Below, piece after piece: positions 8,084-16,250 of a stretch of DNA of 34,921 bases (position 1 is its first letter; every line of letters starts with the position of its first letter). The stretch is from the NCBI GenBank assembly GCA_018240695.1, contig JAFEFH010000020.1:1-34921 (forward strand), read 5' to 3'. Origin of the DNA: Pseudomonadota bacterium (lineage in GTDB: Bacteria; Pseudomonadota; Alphaproteobacteria; Reyranellales; Reyranellaceae). A program made the translations under genes and the position numbers. A model generated the notes under the pieces. It did not search any database, was not told where the DNA came from, and worked only from the letters and a program-made list of their open reading frames with translations.

Positions 8084-8238
8084 AGTGGCAGGTCTCCTGG
8101 CTTACGGGTCTCAGCTCTCGACCACCTTCCCAGAACCTTGCGGTTCCAGTGGTTTAACGGTCGCGAGCTCGCCGCTCACAGTTGCGGGGGCAGCCGCGGA
8201 ATGTCCGCGTTCCCTTTTGATCCCTTGCGGGAACCACT
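8084..8238 (-). promoter_or_regulatory. Cobalamin (B12) riboswitch 1, upstream of the uptake operon
   Basis: The minus strand carries the class I cobalamin riboswitch landmarks in order. GATCAAAAGGGAA comes near the 5' side, then GCTGCCCCCGCAACTGTGAGCGG in the core, then the B12 box AAGCCAGGAGACCTGCCA (8103-8086) near the 3' end. AGTGG (8238-8234) pairs with CCACT (8088-8084) to close P1. B12 binding to such aptamers normally lowers expression of the downstream gene. It reads toward the methyltransferase-btuBFCD operon, so imported or self-made B12 should shut down uptake. It lies wholly between the bluB stop and the methyltransferase start. Confidence 0.95.
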
Positions 8239-8244
8239 GCCGGA

Positions 8245-8273
8245 TTTGTGGCAGCCGTGCGGCAGACCGTCAA
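8245..8273 (-). promoter_or_regulatory. Candidate sigma70-type promoter for riboswitch 1
   Basis: Minus strand TTGACG (8273-8268) matches the -35 consensus at five of six bases. After a 17-bp spacer comes CACAAA (8250-8245), a weak -10. The predicted start of transcription, about seven bases further on, falls at the first base of riboswitch P1 (8238). The box is squeezed between the bluB stop and the aptamer. Confidence is limited by the poor -10. Confidence 0.45.
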
Positions 8274-8280
8274 GCCGTCC

Positions 8281-8943
8281 TCAACGTTCGAACACCAGGT
8301 CGCCCGTGTAGTGCCGCGTCTCCCAGTGATGGCGCTCGAGCTCGGGATCGAGATGTTCCTCCGCCGGCCAGCCGAGGTCGAGATAGGCCACCAACTTCCA
8401 GCCCGCCGGCACGTCGAGCGCGCGCTTCACTTCGGCCGGATCGAAGATCGACACCCAGCCCATGCCGAGCCCTTCGGCGCGTGCGGCCAACCACATCGTC
8501 TGGATCGCCGCGACCACGGAATAGCGCAAGGTCTCGGGCATTGTCTGGCGGCCAAGGCCGCTGCCGGTCTCCGTGGACTCGTCGGAAAACACCGCGAGAT
8601 GGACCGGCGCCTCCTTCAGGCCGGCGAGCTTCAGGCCCATGTAGTTCTTCTTCTGCTCGCCGTCATAGCCTTTGAGCGCGCTGTCGTTGGCGCGCGCGAA
8701 GCTCTCCCACACCAGCCGACGCCGCTCGGGCGACTTCACCTTCACGAAGCGCCAGGGCTGGCTGAAGCCGACCGACGGCGCGTGCGTGGCGACCTCGATC
8801 AGGTCGTCGATCAGCTTCTCGTCGACCGGATCGGGTCGAAAGCGCCGCACGTCGCGCCGCCACAACACGAGATCGCGGAAGGTGGCGCGGAAGGTCGCGT
8901 CGAACGGCAGGTGCACCGGCGGTACGGGCTTGTCGTCGCTCAT
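8281..8943 (-). CDS. bluB: 5,6-dimethylbenzimidazole synthase BluB
   Basis: 220 residues of the nitroreductase-like flavoprotein family. BluB cleaves reduced FMN with O2 to give 5,6-dimethylbenzimidazole, the lower ligand of cobalamin. The N-terminal RRDVRRFRPDPV is the FMN-phosphate-binding arginine motif. HAPSVGFSQPWRFV, GLGRQTMPETLRYS and AARAEGLGMGWVSIFDP follow in the order typical of BluB rather than ordinary nitroreductases. Its ATG overlaps the cobB stop (ATGA, 8940-8943). It is the last gene of the cobL-cobE-cobM-cobA-cobB-bluB run and is followed directly by the promoter and riboswitch of the uptake operon. Its presence implies an aerobic organism that makes true cobalamin. Confidence 0.93.
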   Translation of the reverse strand: MSDDKPVPPVHLPFDATFRATFRDLVLWRRDVRRFRPDPVDEKLIDDLIEVATHAPSVGFSQPWRFVKVKSPERRRLVWESFARANDSALKGYDGEQKKNYMGLKLAGLKEAPVHLAVFSDESTETGSGLGRQTMPETLRYSVVAAIQTMWLAARAEGLGMGWVSIFDPAEVKRALDVPAGWKLVAYLDLGWPAEEHLDPELERHHWETRHYTGDLVFER

Positions 8944-10241
8944 GTCTCTCTCCTGCCGATCGCGTGAAAGAAAGTGCCGCTGACCGAGCCGCGGCGCGCG
9001 CCCGCCTCGGCGATGGAAGCGCCGCTGGCGTCGCGACAGTCGACCAACGGGTCGTCGCCGACGCTCAGCACGCGGGCATAGTGGAATTCGTGACCCAGGA
9101 TCGTCGTGCCGGCACGGCCGAGCGCACTGTCGGCCCCGAGCCGCGCCGAGCGATAGCCGAGATGCAGGCGGCGCTTGGCAAAGGACGTCTCGAGCGCCAG
9201 CAGGCCGGCCATCGCGTGCCGCGCGCCGCCCGCATCCTCGAGGCCCGCGCCCAGCACCATGTAGCCGCCGCACTCGCCGTGGATCGGCACCGCACGTTCG
9301 GCCAGCGCCCGCAGTCCGGCGTGGAAGGGCTGGGCCTTGGCGAGCGTCGCGGCATGCAGCTCGGGATACCCGCCGGGCAGCCACACGGCATCGGCGTCCG
9401 CGGCCGGCGCCTCGTCGGCGAGCGGCGAGAACGGCTTGATCTCCGCGCCGCGGGCGCGCCAGTGCGCCAGCAGATGCGGATACATGAAGGAGAAGGCGCG
9501 ATCGCTGGCCAGCGCCACCCGCTGCCCCGGCGGATCGATGAAGGCGGCCGCGCCCACTGGCGCGCCGGTCTTCGTCGCGCGCGCGCAAGCGGCGACGGCG
9601 TCGAGATCGATCCGCTCCGCCAGCGCCGCCGCCAGCGCATCGAGATGATCCTCGAGACCGGCGGTTTCGCTCGCCTGCACGAGGCCGAGATGCCGCTCCG
9701 GCAGCGTGAGACGCGGATCGTCGGACAGCGCACCGAACAAGGCGATCCCGGCGCACTCCAGCGCCGGTGAGATCAGGCGCAGATGCCGTTCGCTCGCGAC
9801 GCGGTTGAGGATCACGCCGGCGACGCTCACGTCGGCACGGTAGCGCGCGATGCCGAGCGCAATGGCCGCCGCCGTCTCGGTCTGCCCCTTCACGTCGAGC
9901 ACCAGCACGACCGGCCAGCCGAGCAAGGCCGCGACGTCGGCGGTGGCGCCGCGCCCGCCGATCCCGTCGAACAGACCCATCACGCCTTCTGCGATCGCGA
10001 GCGCCGCCGGCCGGTCCGCGACCAGGCCGGCGATCGCAGCCGGGCTCATCGCCCAGCCGTCGAGATTGAAGCTGTCGCGCCCCGTCGCCACGCGATGGAA
10101 GGCGGGATCGATATAGTCGGGGCCACATTTGAAGGGCTGCACGCCGACGCCGCGCCGCGCAAAGGCGCGCATCAGGCCCAGAGCGACCGTCGTCTTGCCC
10201 GCGCCCGAGCGTGGCGCCGCGACCACGAGGCCGCGTGTCAT
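8940..10241 (-). CDS. cobB: Hydrogenobyrinic/cobyrinic acid a,c-diamide synthase CobB
   Basis: 433 residues. It uses ATP and glutamine to amidate side chains a and c of hydrogenobyrinate, the step that precedes cobalt insertion in the aerobic route. An N-terminal dethiobiotin-synthetase-like ATPase domain carries APRSGAGKTT (9-18). A C-terminal class I glutaminase-like domain has the nucleophile in HGECGGYMVLG (C324) and a late histidine in LGHEFHYAR. PFKCGPDYIDP near residue 36 is a CobB/CbiA hallmark that separates it from CobQ. Start and stop overlap cobA and bluB by ATGA, indicating coupled translation. Confidence 0.95.
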   Translation of the reverse strand: MTRGLVVAAPRSGAGKTTVALGLMRAFARRGVGVQPFKCGPDYIDPAFHRVATGRDSFNLDGWAMSPAAIAGLVADRPAALAIAEGVMGLFDGIGGRGATADVAALLGWPVVLVLDVKGQTETAAAIALGIARYRADVSVAGVILNRVASERHLRLISPALECAGIALFGALSDDPRLTLPERHLGLVQASETAGLEDHLDALAAALAERIDLDAVAACARATKTGAPVGAAAFIDPPGQRVALASDRAFSFMYPHLLAHWRARGAEIKPFSPLADEAPAADADAVWLPGGYPELHAATLAKAQPFHAGLRALAERAVPIHGECGGYMVLGAGLEDAGGARHAMAGLLALETSFAKRRLHLGYRSARLGADSALGRAGTTILGHEFHYARVLSVGDDPLVDCRDASGASIAEAGARRGSVSGTFFHAIGRRET

Positions 10242-11026
10242 GACCAGCCGACCATGGTCGAGCGCACCTGGTCGCGCAACGCCGCCACCGCGCCGATCAC
10301 CACGATGCACGGCGAGCCGATGCCGCTGCTCTTTGCATCCGACGCCAGCGTACCGAGCCGGGTCTCGACCACGCGTTCGTTCTCGGTGGTGGCCGACTGG
10401 ATCATCGCCGCCGGCGTGTCGGCCGGCAGGCCGCCTTCCTGCAACGCCTTGGCCATCTCGGCGAGCTGCGCCATCGGCATGTAGAGGATGATCGGCTGGC
10501 CGAGCTTCGCGAGCGCCACCCAATCGGCGGCGGACTGCCCGTCCTCGGCGCGATGGCCGGCCGCCAGCACGACGGCATGATTGGTGTCGCGCGTCGTGGC
10601 CGGAATGCCGGCCAGGGCCGTCGCCGCGAGGCCCGCCGTCACGCCCGGAATGACGCGGAAGCGGATGCCCGCCGCCGTCAGCGCCGTCGCTTCTTCCCAG
10701 CCGCGGCCGAACACGAACGGATCGCCACCCTTGAGACGCAGCACGCGCCGGCCGAGCCGCGCGCGCTCGACCAGGACCTCGTTGATGTCGCGCTGCTGCG
10801 GCGAGGCGCGGCCGCCGCGCTTGCCGACCGCGATCAGCTCCGCATCGGCGCGCTTCAGCGCCAGCACGCGCGCATCGACCAGCGCGTCGTGCACGATGTC
10901 GTCGGCCGCCGACACCGCGTGCAGCGCCAGCAACGTCAGCAGCCGCGGATCGCCGGGACCGGCGCCCGCCAGCCATACTTCGCCCGCCGGAAAATCCGGC
11001 ATCGGCGGGAAACCGGGCAGGCTCAT
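10238..11026 (-). CDS. cobA: Uroporphyrinogen-III C-methyltransferase CobA
   Basis: 262 residues, a single-domain SUMT that methylates C2 and C7 of uroporphyrinogen III to precorrin-2, the entry into corrin (and sirohaem) synthesis. The SAM-binding [12 protein letters not shown] (about 21-32), [12 protein letters not shown] and VIPGVTAG are the standard class III tetrapyrrole methylase motifs, and VGKRGGR is specific to SUMTs. There is no fused CysG-type dehydrogenase/ferrochelatase domain, which points to a dedicated cobalamin enzyme. It overlaps cobM upstream and cobB downstream by ATGA. Confidence 0.95.
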   Translation of the reverse strand: MSLPGFPPMPDFPAGEVWLAGAGPGDPRLLTLLALHAVSAADDIVHDALVDARVLALKRADAELIAVGKRGGRASPQQRDINEVLVERARLGRRVLRLKGGDPFVFGRGWEEATALTAAGIRFRVIPGVTAGLAATALAGIPATTRDTNHAVVLAAGHRAEDGQSAADWVALAKLGQPIILYMPMAQLAEMAKALQEGGLPADTPAAMIQSATTENERVVETRLGTLASDAKSSGIGSPCIVVIGAVAALRDQVRSTMVGWS

Positions 11027-11781
11027 GCGCGTCCCCGGAAGCGCCGCTGATAGCCCGCGTCGTAGAGCGCGCTGTTGCGGAAATCCCGCGTGCCCAGGAC
11101 CTTGCCGACCAGGATCAGCGCCGTACGCTCGATCGGCGCCTTGGCGACTTCGGCCGCGATGGTCGCGAGCGTGCCGCGCACCACGCGCTCGTCGGGCCAG
11201 GTCGCGCGATAGACCACGGCCGCCGGGCAGTCGGCGCCGTAGAACGGCACGAGATCGGCCACGACCTTGTCGAGCACGTGGATGGACAGATGCACCGCCA
11301 AGGTCGCGCCGGTTGCGGCGAAGGCCTTGAGGTCCTCGCCCGCCGGCATCGACGAGGCGCGTCCCGACGTGCGCGTCAGCACGACCGACTGCGCGACTTC
11401 GGGCAGGGTCAATTCCTGGCCGAGCAGGGCCGCGGCGGCGGCAAAGGACGGCACGCCCGGCGTCACGCTGTAGTCGACACCCGCGGCGTCCAGCGCGCGC
11501 AACTGTTCGCCGAGCGCGCTCCAGATCGACAGGTCGCCTGAATGCAGCCGCGCCACGTCCTGTCCGGCATCGGTCGCGCGCCGGCACTCGGCCACGATTT
11601 CCTCCAGCGACAGTGGCGCGGTGTCGACGATGCGTGCGCCGGGCGGGCAATGATCGAGCAGCGCCTGCGGCACCAGCGAGCCGGCATAGAGGCAGACCGG
11701 GCAGCGCGCGATCAGGTCGCGGCCGCGCACGGTGATGAGATCGGCGGCGCCCGGCCCGGCGCCGATGAAGTGAACGGTCAT
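11023..11781 (-). CDS. cobM: Precorrin-4 C11-methyltransferase CobM
   Basis: 252 residues. It adds the C11 methyl to precorrin-4 to form precorrin-5. [18 protein letters not shown] at the N-terminus is diagnostic of CobM/Cbi[25 protein letters not shown] and [15 protein letters not shown] follow in the usual order, with the GDLS loop in place of the GDP seen in other family members. Its start overlaps the cobE stop and its stop overlaps the cobA start, both as ATGA. Confidence 0.95.
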   Translation of the reverse strand: MTVHFIGAGPGAADLITVRGRDLIARCPVCLYAGSLVPQALLDHCPPGARIVDTAPLSLEEIVAECRRATDAGQDVARLHSGDLSIWSALGEQLRALDAAGVDYSVTPGVPSFAAAAALLGQELTLPEVAQSVVLTRTSGRASSMPAGEDLKAFAATGATLAVHLSIHVLDKVVADLVPFYGADCPAAVVYRATWPDERVVRGTLATIAAEVAKAPIERTALILVGKVLGTRDFRNSALYDAGYQRRFRGRA

Positions 11782-12161
11782 CGCCCTTCTCCGATGGCGA
11801 TGGCACAGGTGGCGCCCGCCGTGGCGACGCGCGTGCCGAGCAGGCGCGCGTCGCGGCCGGCCGCGACCAGTGCCGAGGCTTCGGCGATCGACGGCACACC
11901 CTTGGTCTCGAGCACCAGCTTCGAGGGCGTCAGCACCTGCCCCGCCACGCGATCGAGATCGAGCACGGTGCAGGCCACCAACTTCACCGACAACCGGCGC
12001 GCGGCTTCGAGGAATGCCTCGGTCGCCGCCTTGTCGGACTCCGTCGCCAGCACTTCGAGGCGTTCGGCCGGCACGCGATAGAGATCGAGCGCCATGCGCA
12101 CGACCTTCTCGATCTCGTCGGCTTCGGTGCCGCGCCGGCTGCCCACGCCCGCGACGATCAT
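11778..12161 (-). CDS. cobE: Cobalamin biosynthesis protein CobE
   Basis: 127 residues, matching the small CobE family, which corresponds to the C-terminal domain of the anaerobic enzyme Cbi[20 protein letters not shown] at the N-terminus and the region around [15 protein letters not shown] are family features. The molecular role in the aerobic pathway is not settled; a corrinoid-binding or carrier function has been suggested. The short frame sits precisely between cobL and cobM with ATGA overlaps at both ends, which strongly supports the start at 12161. Confidence 0.88.
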   Translation of the reverse strand: MIVAGVGSRRGTEADEIEKVVRMALDLYRVPAERLEVLATESDKAATEAFLEAARRLSVKLVACTVLDLDRVAGQVLTPSKLVLETKGVPSIAEASALVAAGRDARLLGTRVATAGATCAIAIGEGR

Positions 12162-13396
12162 GGCTTCCTCACGCGCCACTGCACGATCGGCGCTGCCGAC
12201 CGCCAGACGAAGGTGCTGGTGGCGCCGGCGCGGCCCGCGCGCGACACGTCCAGCCGCACGAGCTCGCCGCCGTGACGGCCGAACCAGTCGATCAGCCGTG
12301 CTTCCGTGGCCAGCGACACGCCGTTGGCGACCAGCCGGCCACCCGGCTTCAACGCCGCCCACACCGCATCGAACAAGCCGGGATTGGAGAGCCCGCCGCC
12401 CACGAACACGACGTCGGGCGCGGGCTGTCCCGCGAAGCTCTCGGGCGCGCGGCCCTGCACGATCTGGAGATCGGGCGCGCCCAGCGCCGCCGCGTTGCGC
12501 GCGGCATGGCCGGCGCGCTTGGGATCGCTCTCGAAACCGATCGCCCTGAGCGACGGATGCCGCAGCAGCCACTCGACGGCGATGGAGCCGGCGCCGAGGC
12601 CGACGTCCCACAGCAGCTCGCCGTGGCGCGGCGCCAGCGCCGACAGCGTGACGGCCCGCACCTCGCGCTTGGTGAGCTGGCCGTCATGCTCGAACGCGGC
12701 GTCCTCGAGACCCGGCACAAGGCCGAGCACCGTCGCGCCCTCGCCCGCCACCACCTCGACGCCGATAGTGTTGAGCGCCGCCACGTCGCCAAGATCGAAG
12801 CCCGCCGCCGTGGTGCGCCGCACTTTCTCCTGCGCACCGCCTAGCGATTCGCAGACGACCAGCGTCGATCCGCCCAGGCCGCGTTCGACGAGCAGTTTGG
12901 CGAGCTTGGCCGGCGTCGTGCCGTCCCACGACAGCGCCAGGATGCGCGCGCCTGGATGCAGGTGGCGCACGATGCCCTCGAGCGCCCGGCCGTGCAGGCT
13001 GACCAGCGCCGTGTCCTGCAACGACCAGCCGAGCCGCCCGGCGGCCAGGCTGAAAGCCGACGGCTGCGGCAGGCAGAGCATTTCCTCGGGCGGCACGGCG
13101 CGCATCATCATGTCGCCCACGCCATAGTGGAACGGATCGCCGCTTGCCAGCACCACGACTGGCTGGCCTCGGTGGGAAAGAATCTCCGGCATCGCCTCGC
13201 CGATCGGGCTCGGCCAGGCCAGCCGCTTGCCGGTGATCAACCCGTCCGCCAGCGCGAGATGGCGCTTGCCGCCCACGACCAGCGCGGCCGCGGACACGAG
13301 CTGTTGCGCCACCGGCGACAGGCCGGCCACGCCGTCTTCGCCGATCCCGACGATGGACAGCCAGCGCGAGCCCGTGCAGGTTGCGCGCTCAGCCAT
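12158..13396 (-). CDS. cobL: Precorrin-6Y C5,15-methyltransferase (decarboxylating) CobL
   Basis: 412 residues with two fused enzymes. The N-terminal CbiE-like domain (about 11-205; IVGIGEDG and [15 protein letters not shown]) methylates C5/C15. The C-terminal CbiT-like domain (about 240-412; [14 protein letters not shown] at 263-276) performs decarboxylation with methylation. The product is precorrin-8. The start is taken at 13396 (MAERA), though ATGs at 13402 and 13408 are also in frame and none has a strong ribosome site. Any of these overlaps the divergent cobK start: the two ATGs share a CATG palindrome. It heads the run cobL-cobE-cobM-cobA-cobB-bluB, yet there is no free DNA upstream for a promoter except inside cobK. 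Confidence 0.93.
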   Translation of the reverse strand: MAERATCTGSRWLSIVGIGEDGVAGLSPVAQQLVSAAALVVGGKRHLALADGLITGKRLAWPSPIGEAMPEILSHRGQPVVVLASGDPFHYGVGDMMMRAVPPEEMLCLPQPSAFSLAAGRLGWSLQDTALVSLHGRALEGIVRHLHPGARILALSWDGTTPAKLAKLLVERGLGGSTLVVCESLGGAQEKVRRTTAAGFDLGDVAALNTIGVEVVAGEGATVLGLVPGLEDAAFEHDGQLTKREVRAVTLSALAPRHGELLWDVGLGAGSIAVEWLLRHPSLRAIGFESDPKRAGHAARNAAALGAPDLQIVQGRAPESFAGQPAPDVVFVGGGLSNPGLFDAVWAALKPGGRLVANGVSLATEARLIDWFGRHGGELVRLDVSRAGRAGATSTFVWRSAAPIVQWRVRKP

Positions 13397-14153
13397 GCGC
13401 ATTCTCATTCTCGGCGGCACGATCGAAGCCTCGGAACTCGCCAAGCTTGTCGCCGACGACAAGCGCTTCGACGCCACCCTGTCGCTGGCCGGCCGCACGA
13501 TGAAGCCGCGCCCGCAGCCCATCGCCACGCGCAGCGGCGGCTTCGGCGGCGCCGAGGCGCTGGCCCGCTGGCTGCGCGACGAGAAGATCGAGGCCGTGGT
13601 CGATGCCACGCATCCCTATGCCGACAAGATGTCGGCCAATGCCGTCTTCGCTTGCGGGCAGACCGGCGTGCCGCTGGCCTCGATCGTGCGCCCGCCCTGG
13701 ACCGCCGTGCCGGGCGACACCTGGCAGAGCGTGGCCGATGCCGACGCCGCGGCGCACGCCATCGGCACGCGGCCGCACCGCGTGTTCCTGAGCCTCGGCC
13801 GGCAGGAGCTGGGCGCCTTCGCGGCGGCACCGCAGCACCACTATCTCGGCCGCTCGGTCGACGAGCCGCGCTGCGTCGCCCTGCCGCCCGACATCCGCAT
13901 GCTGTTGGCGCGCGGGCCGTTCACGATCGACGCCGAGACGCGCCTGCTGCGCGACGAGAAGATCGAGGTGCTGGTCTCCAAGAATTCCGGCGGCACGGCC
14001 ATCTACGCCAAGATCGCCGCCGCGCGCACGCTCGGCATTCGCGTGCTGATGATCGCGCGGCCCGACAAGGCCACGGGTCATCCGGTCGCGAGCGCACAGG
14101 AAGCGATCGACTGGCTGCATCACGCGCCGCCCCGCTCACTGCGCGGCGTGTAG
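13395..14153 (+). CDS. cobK: Precorrin-6A reductase CobK
   Basis: 252 residues. It is the NADPH-dependent reductase of precorrin-6A to precorrin-6[17 protein letters not shown] is the canonical Rossmann start of CobK/CbiJ, which fixes the ATG at 13395. VVDATHPYADKMSANA and LVSKNSGG in the C-terminal half are further family hallmarks. It is the only plus-strand gene in about 20 kb of minus-strand B12 genes. Its start codon overlaps the cobL start in a CATG palindrome, and its last 34 bp overlap the 3' end of cobJ. No Shine-Dalgarno is evident, and any promoter must lie within cobL. Confidence 0.94.
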   Translation: MRILILGGTIEASELAKLVADDKRFDATLSLAGRTMKPRPQPIATRSGGFGGAEALARWLRDEKIEAVVDATHPYADKMSANAVFACGQTGVPLASIVRPPWTAVPGDTWQSVADADAAAHAIGTRPHRVFLSLGRQELGAFAAAPQHHYLGRSVDEPRCVALPPDIRMLLARGPFTIDAETRLLRDEKIEVLVSKNSGGTAIYAKIAAARTLGIRVLMIARPDKATGHPVASAQEAIDWLHHAPPRSLRGV

Positions 14154-14869
14154 ATCCAGCGCCCGACCTGCCGCGTCGTGCTGGCGCCGATGATGACAAG
14201 CGTGCGCATGTCGACGATCGAGGGATCGGCCTCGCCGAGTGTCGTGCTGACCACCCGCGCCTCGGCGGTGCCGGCGGCGCGCACGAACAGCACCGGCGTC
14301 TCCCCCCGCTTCTTCGCTCGCAACAGGTCGAACGCCTGACCGATCTGGTGCGGCCGCGCCTTCGATGCCGGATTGTAGAGCGCGATCACGAAGTCGGCCT
14401 CGGCCGCCGCCGCCAGCCGCCTCTCGATGGTGGCCCAGCTCTTGAGATTGTCCGACAGCGAGATCGCGCAGAAGTCGCCACCCAGCGGCGCGCCGACTTC
14501 GGCCGCCGCCGCCAGCATCGCCGTCACGCCGGGCTCGACCCGGATGTCGAGCGAACGCCATGCCGGATCGCCCGCCTCGACCGCCTCGAACACCGCCGCC
14601 GCCATCGCGAATACGCCGGGATCGCCGCCCGACACGACCGCGACCTGATGGCCGGACGCCGCGAGCTCCAAGGCATGCCGTGCGCGGTCGAGCTCGACGC
14701 GATTGTCGGACGCATGGCGGCGCTGGTCGGCACGGCCCGCCGGAATGCGATCGAGATAGGGGCCGTAGCCCACGAGATCGGTGGCGCGCGCCAGCGCCGC
14801 CTGGGTGGCGGGCGTCATCAACTCCGCCTTGCCGGGTCCCGTGCCCACAACGACGAGCGAGCCGGTCAT
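14120..14869 (-). CDS. cobJ: Precorrin-3B C17-methyltransferase CobJ
   Basis: 249 residues. It performs ring contraction and C17 methylation of precorrin-3B to precorrin-4. VVVGTGPGKAELMTP at the N-terminus is the SAM-binding motif, VGYGPYLDRI is specific to the CobJ/CbiH branch, and VVSGGDPGVFAMA and VEPGVTAMLAAAAEVGAPLG follow as expected. ALYNPASKARPHQI near the C-terminus is another CobJ feature. Start overlaps the cobI stop (ATGA); the 3' end runs 34 bp into the end of convergent cobK. Confidence 0.95.
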   Translation of the reverse strand: MTGSLVVVGTGPGKAELMTPATQAALARATDLVGYGPYLDRIPAGRADQRRHASDNRVELDRARHALELAASGHQVAVVSGGDPGVFAMAAAVFEAVEAGDPAWRSLDIRVEPGVTAMLAAAAEVGAPLGGDFCAISLSDNLKSWATIERRLAAAAEADFVIALYNPASKARPHQIGQAFDLLRAKKRGETPVLFVRAAGTAEARVVSTTLGEADPSIVDMRTLVIIGASTTRQVGRWIYTPRSERGGA

Positions 14870-15624
14870 AGGCGCCGCCCCTCGCCCGGGATCAGCACCA
14901 TGCCGAAATAGGCGCCGCGCGCGTCGCCGCAGTCGGCCAGCGGCAGGATGCGCTCGTCTTCCATGGTGCCGCGCTCGACATAGACGGCGCGCTTCAGAAG
15001 GCCCGCCTGCTCGACGGCGCGGCGCACCTTCGCGAGATTGCGGCCGACCTTCATGATCACCGCGGCATCGGTGAGCCGCAGACGTTCGATCAGCGCGCCC
15101 TCGCCTAAGGTGCCGGGCAGCACGGCCAGCATGTCGTCGCCCCAGGTGATCGGCGTCTTGGCGCGTGTCCAGCAGCCCGACATGCCGGTGACGCCGGGCA
15201 CAACCTCGACCGGAAAGTCGGCCGCGAGGCGCCGCCACATATGCATGAACGAGCCGTAGAAGAAGGGGTCGCCCTCGGCCAGCAGGCCCACCGACTTGCC
15301 CGCGCGCAGCAGCGCCGCCAGCCGCGCCGCGGCGTCGCGATAGAAGTCGCCCATCGCGCGCTGATACTCCGCGCCGTCGGCCGGCGCTTCCTCGGTGACC
15401 GGATATTCCAGCCGCTCTTCGGCCTGCCCGGCGGCCAGCAGCGGCGTCACGATGCGGCGCGCATTGCCCCGTGCATCCTTCTTGGCGAAGAACGCCACGA
15501 CATCGACGGCGCGCACCAGTCCCGCCGCGCGCAGGGTGAGATAGCGCACGTCGCCCGGCCCGACGCCGATGCCGTAGAGCGTGCCCGCGCGCGCGGTGCC
15601 GGCCAGCGCATCGAGCGTGGTCAT
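14866..15624 (-). CDS. cobI: Precorrin-2 C20-methyltransferase CobI
   Basis: 252 residues. It methylates C20 of precorrin-2 to precorrin-3A. LYGIGVGPGDVRYLTLRA is the N-terminal SAM motif, VVAFFAKKDARGNAR is typical of CobI/CbiL, and LLAEGDPFFYGSFMHMWRRL and VVPGVTGMSGCW are the conserved central motifs. It overlaps cobH and cobJ by ATGA on either side. Confidence 0.95.
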   Translation of the reverse strand: MTTLDALAGTARAGTLYGIGVGPGDVRYLTLRAAGLVRAVDVVAFFAKKDARGNARRIVTPLLAAGQAEERLEYPVTEEAPADGAEYQRAMGDFYRDAAARLAALLRAGKSVGLLAEGDPFFYGSFMHMWRRLAADFPVEVVPGVTGMSGCWTRAKTPITWGDDMLAVLPGTLGEGALIERLRLTDAAVIMKVGRNLAKVRRAVEQAGLLKRAVYVERGTMEDERILPLADCGDARGAYFGMVLIPGEGRRL

Positions 15625-16250
15625 TCCGCCTCGCTCGCCAGCGCGTTCACGGCGGCGACGGCCATGGCGCTGCCGCCCTTGCGGCCCTTCACGATCAGGA
15701 AGGGCACGCGTCCGTCGGCCGCCAGCGCCGCCTTGGATTCCGCCGCGCCGATGAAGCCCACCGGCAGGCCGATCACCGCGGCCGGCGGCGGTGCGCCGCC
15801 ATCGAGCATGTCGAGCAGATGGAACAGCGACGTCGGCGCGTTGCCGATCGCCACCACGGCGCCGGCGAGCTTGTCGCGCCACAGTTCCATGGCGGCGGCG
15901 CTGCGCGTGTTGCCCATGTCGCGCGCGAGACCCGGCACCCGAGCATCGTCGAGCGTGCAGACGATCTCGTTGCCGGCCGGCAGGCGCGCGCGCGTGATGC
16001 CGTTGGCCACCATCCTGGAATCGCACAGGATCGGCGCGCCGCCGATCAGTGCCCAGCGCGCATTGTCGGCGAAGCCCGGCGCCATCACGATGTCGCGCGC
16101 CACCTCGACCATGCCGCAGGCATGGATGATGCGGACGGCGACCTTCTCCTCGGCCTTGCTGAAGCGCGCGAGATCGGCCTCCGCGCGAATGATCGCGAAC
16201 GACCGGCGGTAGATTTCCGCCCCGTCGCGGATGTAGTCGCGGTTGCTCAT
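15621..16250 (-). CDS. cobH: Precorrin-8X methylmutase CobH
   Basis: 209 residues. It moves the methyl group from C11 to C12, converting precorrin-8 to hydrogenobyrinate, the last step of ring formation. The catalytic histidine sits at residue 43 in VRIIHACGMVEVARDI, the same position as in the well-studied Pseudomonas denitrificans enzyme. LCDSRMVANGI, AIGNAPTSLFHLL and GLPVGFIGAAESK are further family motifs. ATGA overlaps link it to cobG and cobI. Confidence 0.96.
   Translation of the reverse strand: MSNRDYIRDGAEIYRRSFAIIRAEADLARFSKAEEKVAVRIIHACGMVEVARDIVMAPGFADNARWALIGGAPILCDSRMVANGITRARLPAGNEIVCTLDDARVPGLARDMGNTRSAAAMELWRDKLAGAVVAIGNAPTSLFHLLDMLDGGAPPPAAVIGLPVGFIGAAESKAALAADGRVPFLIVKGRKGGSAMAVAAVNALASEAE

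Noticed and set aside
13397..13609. Upstream extension of the cobL frame
   Set aside because: It is antisense to the conserved N-terminal Rossmann region of cobK and has no CobL similarity.
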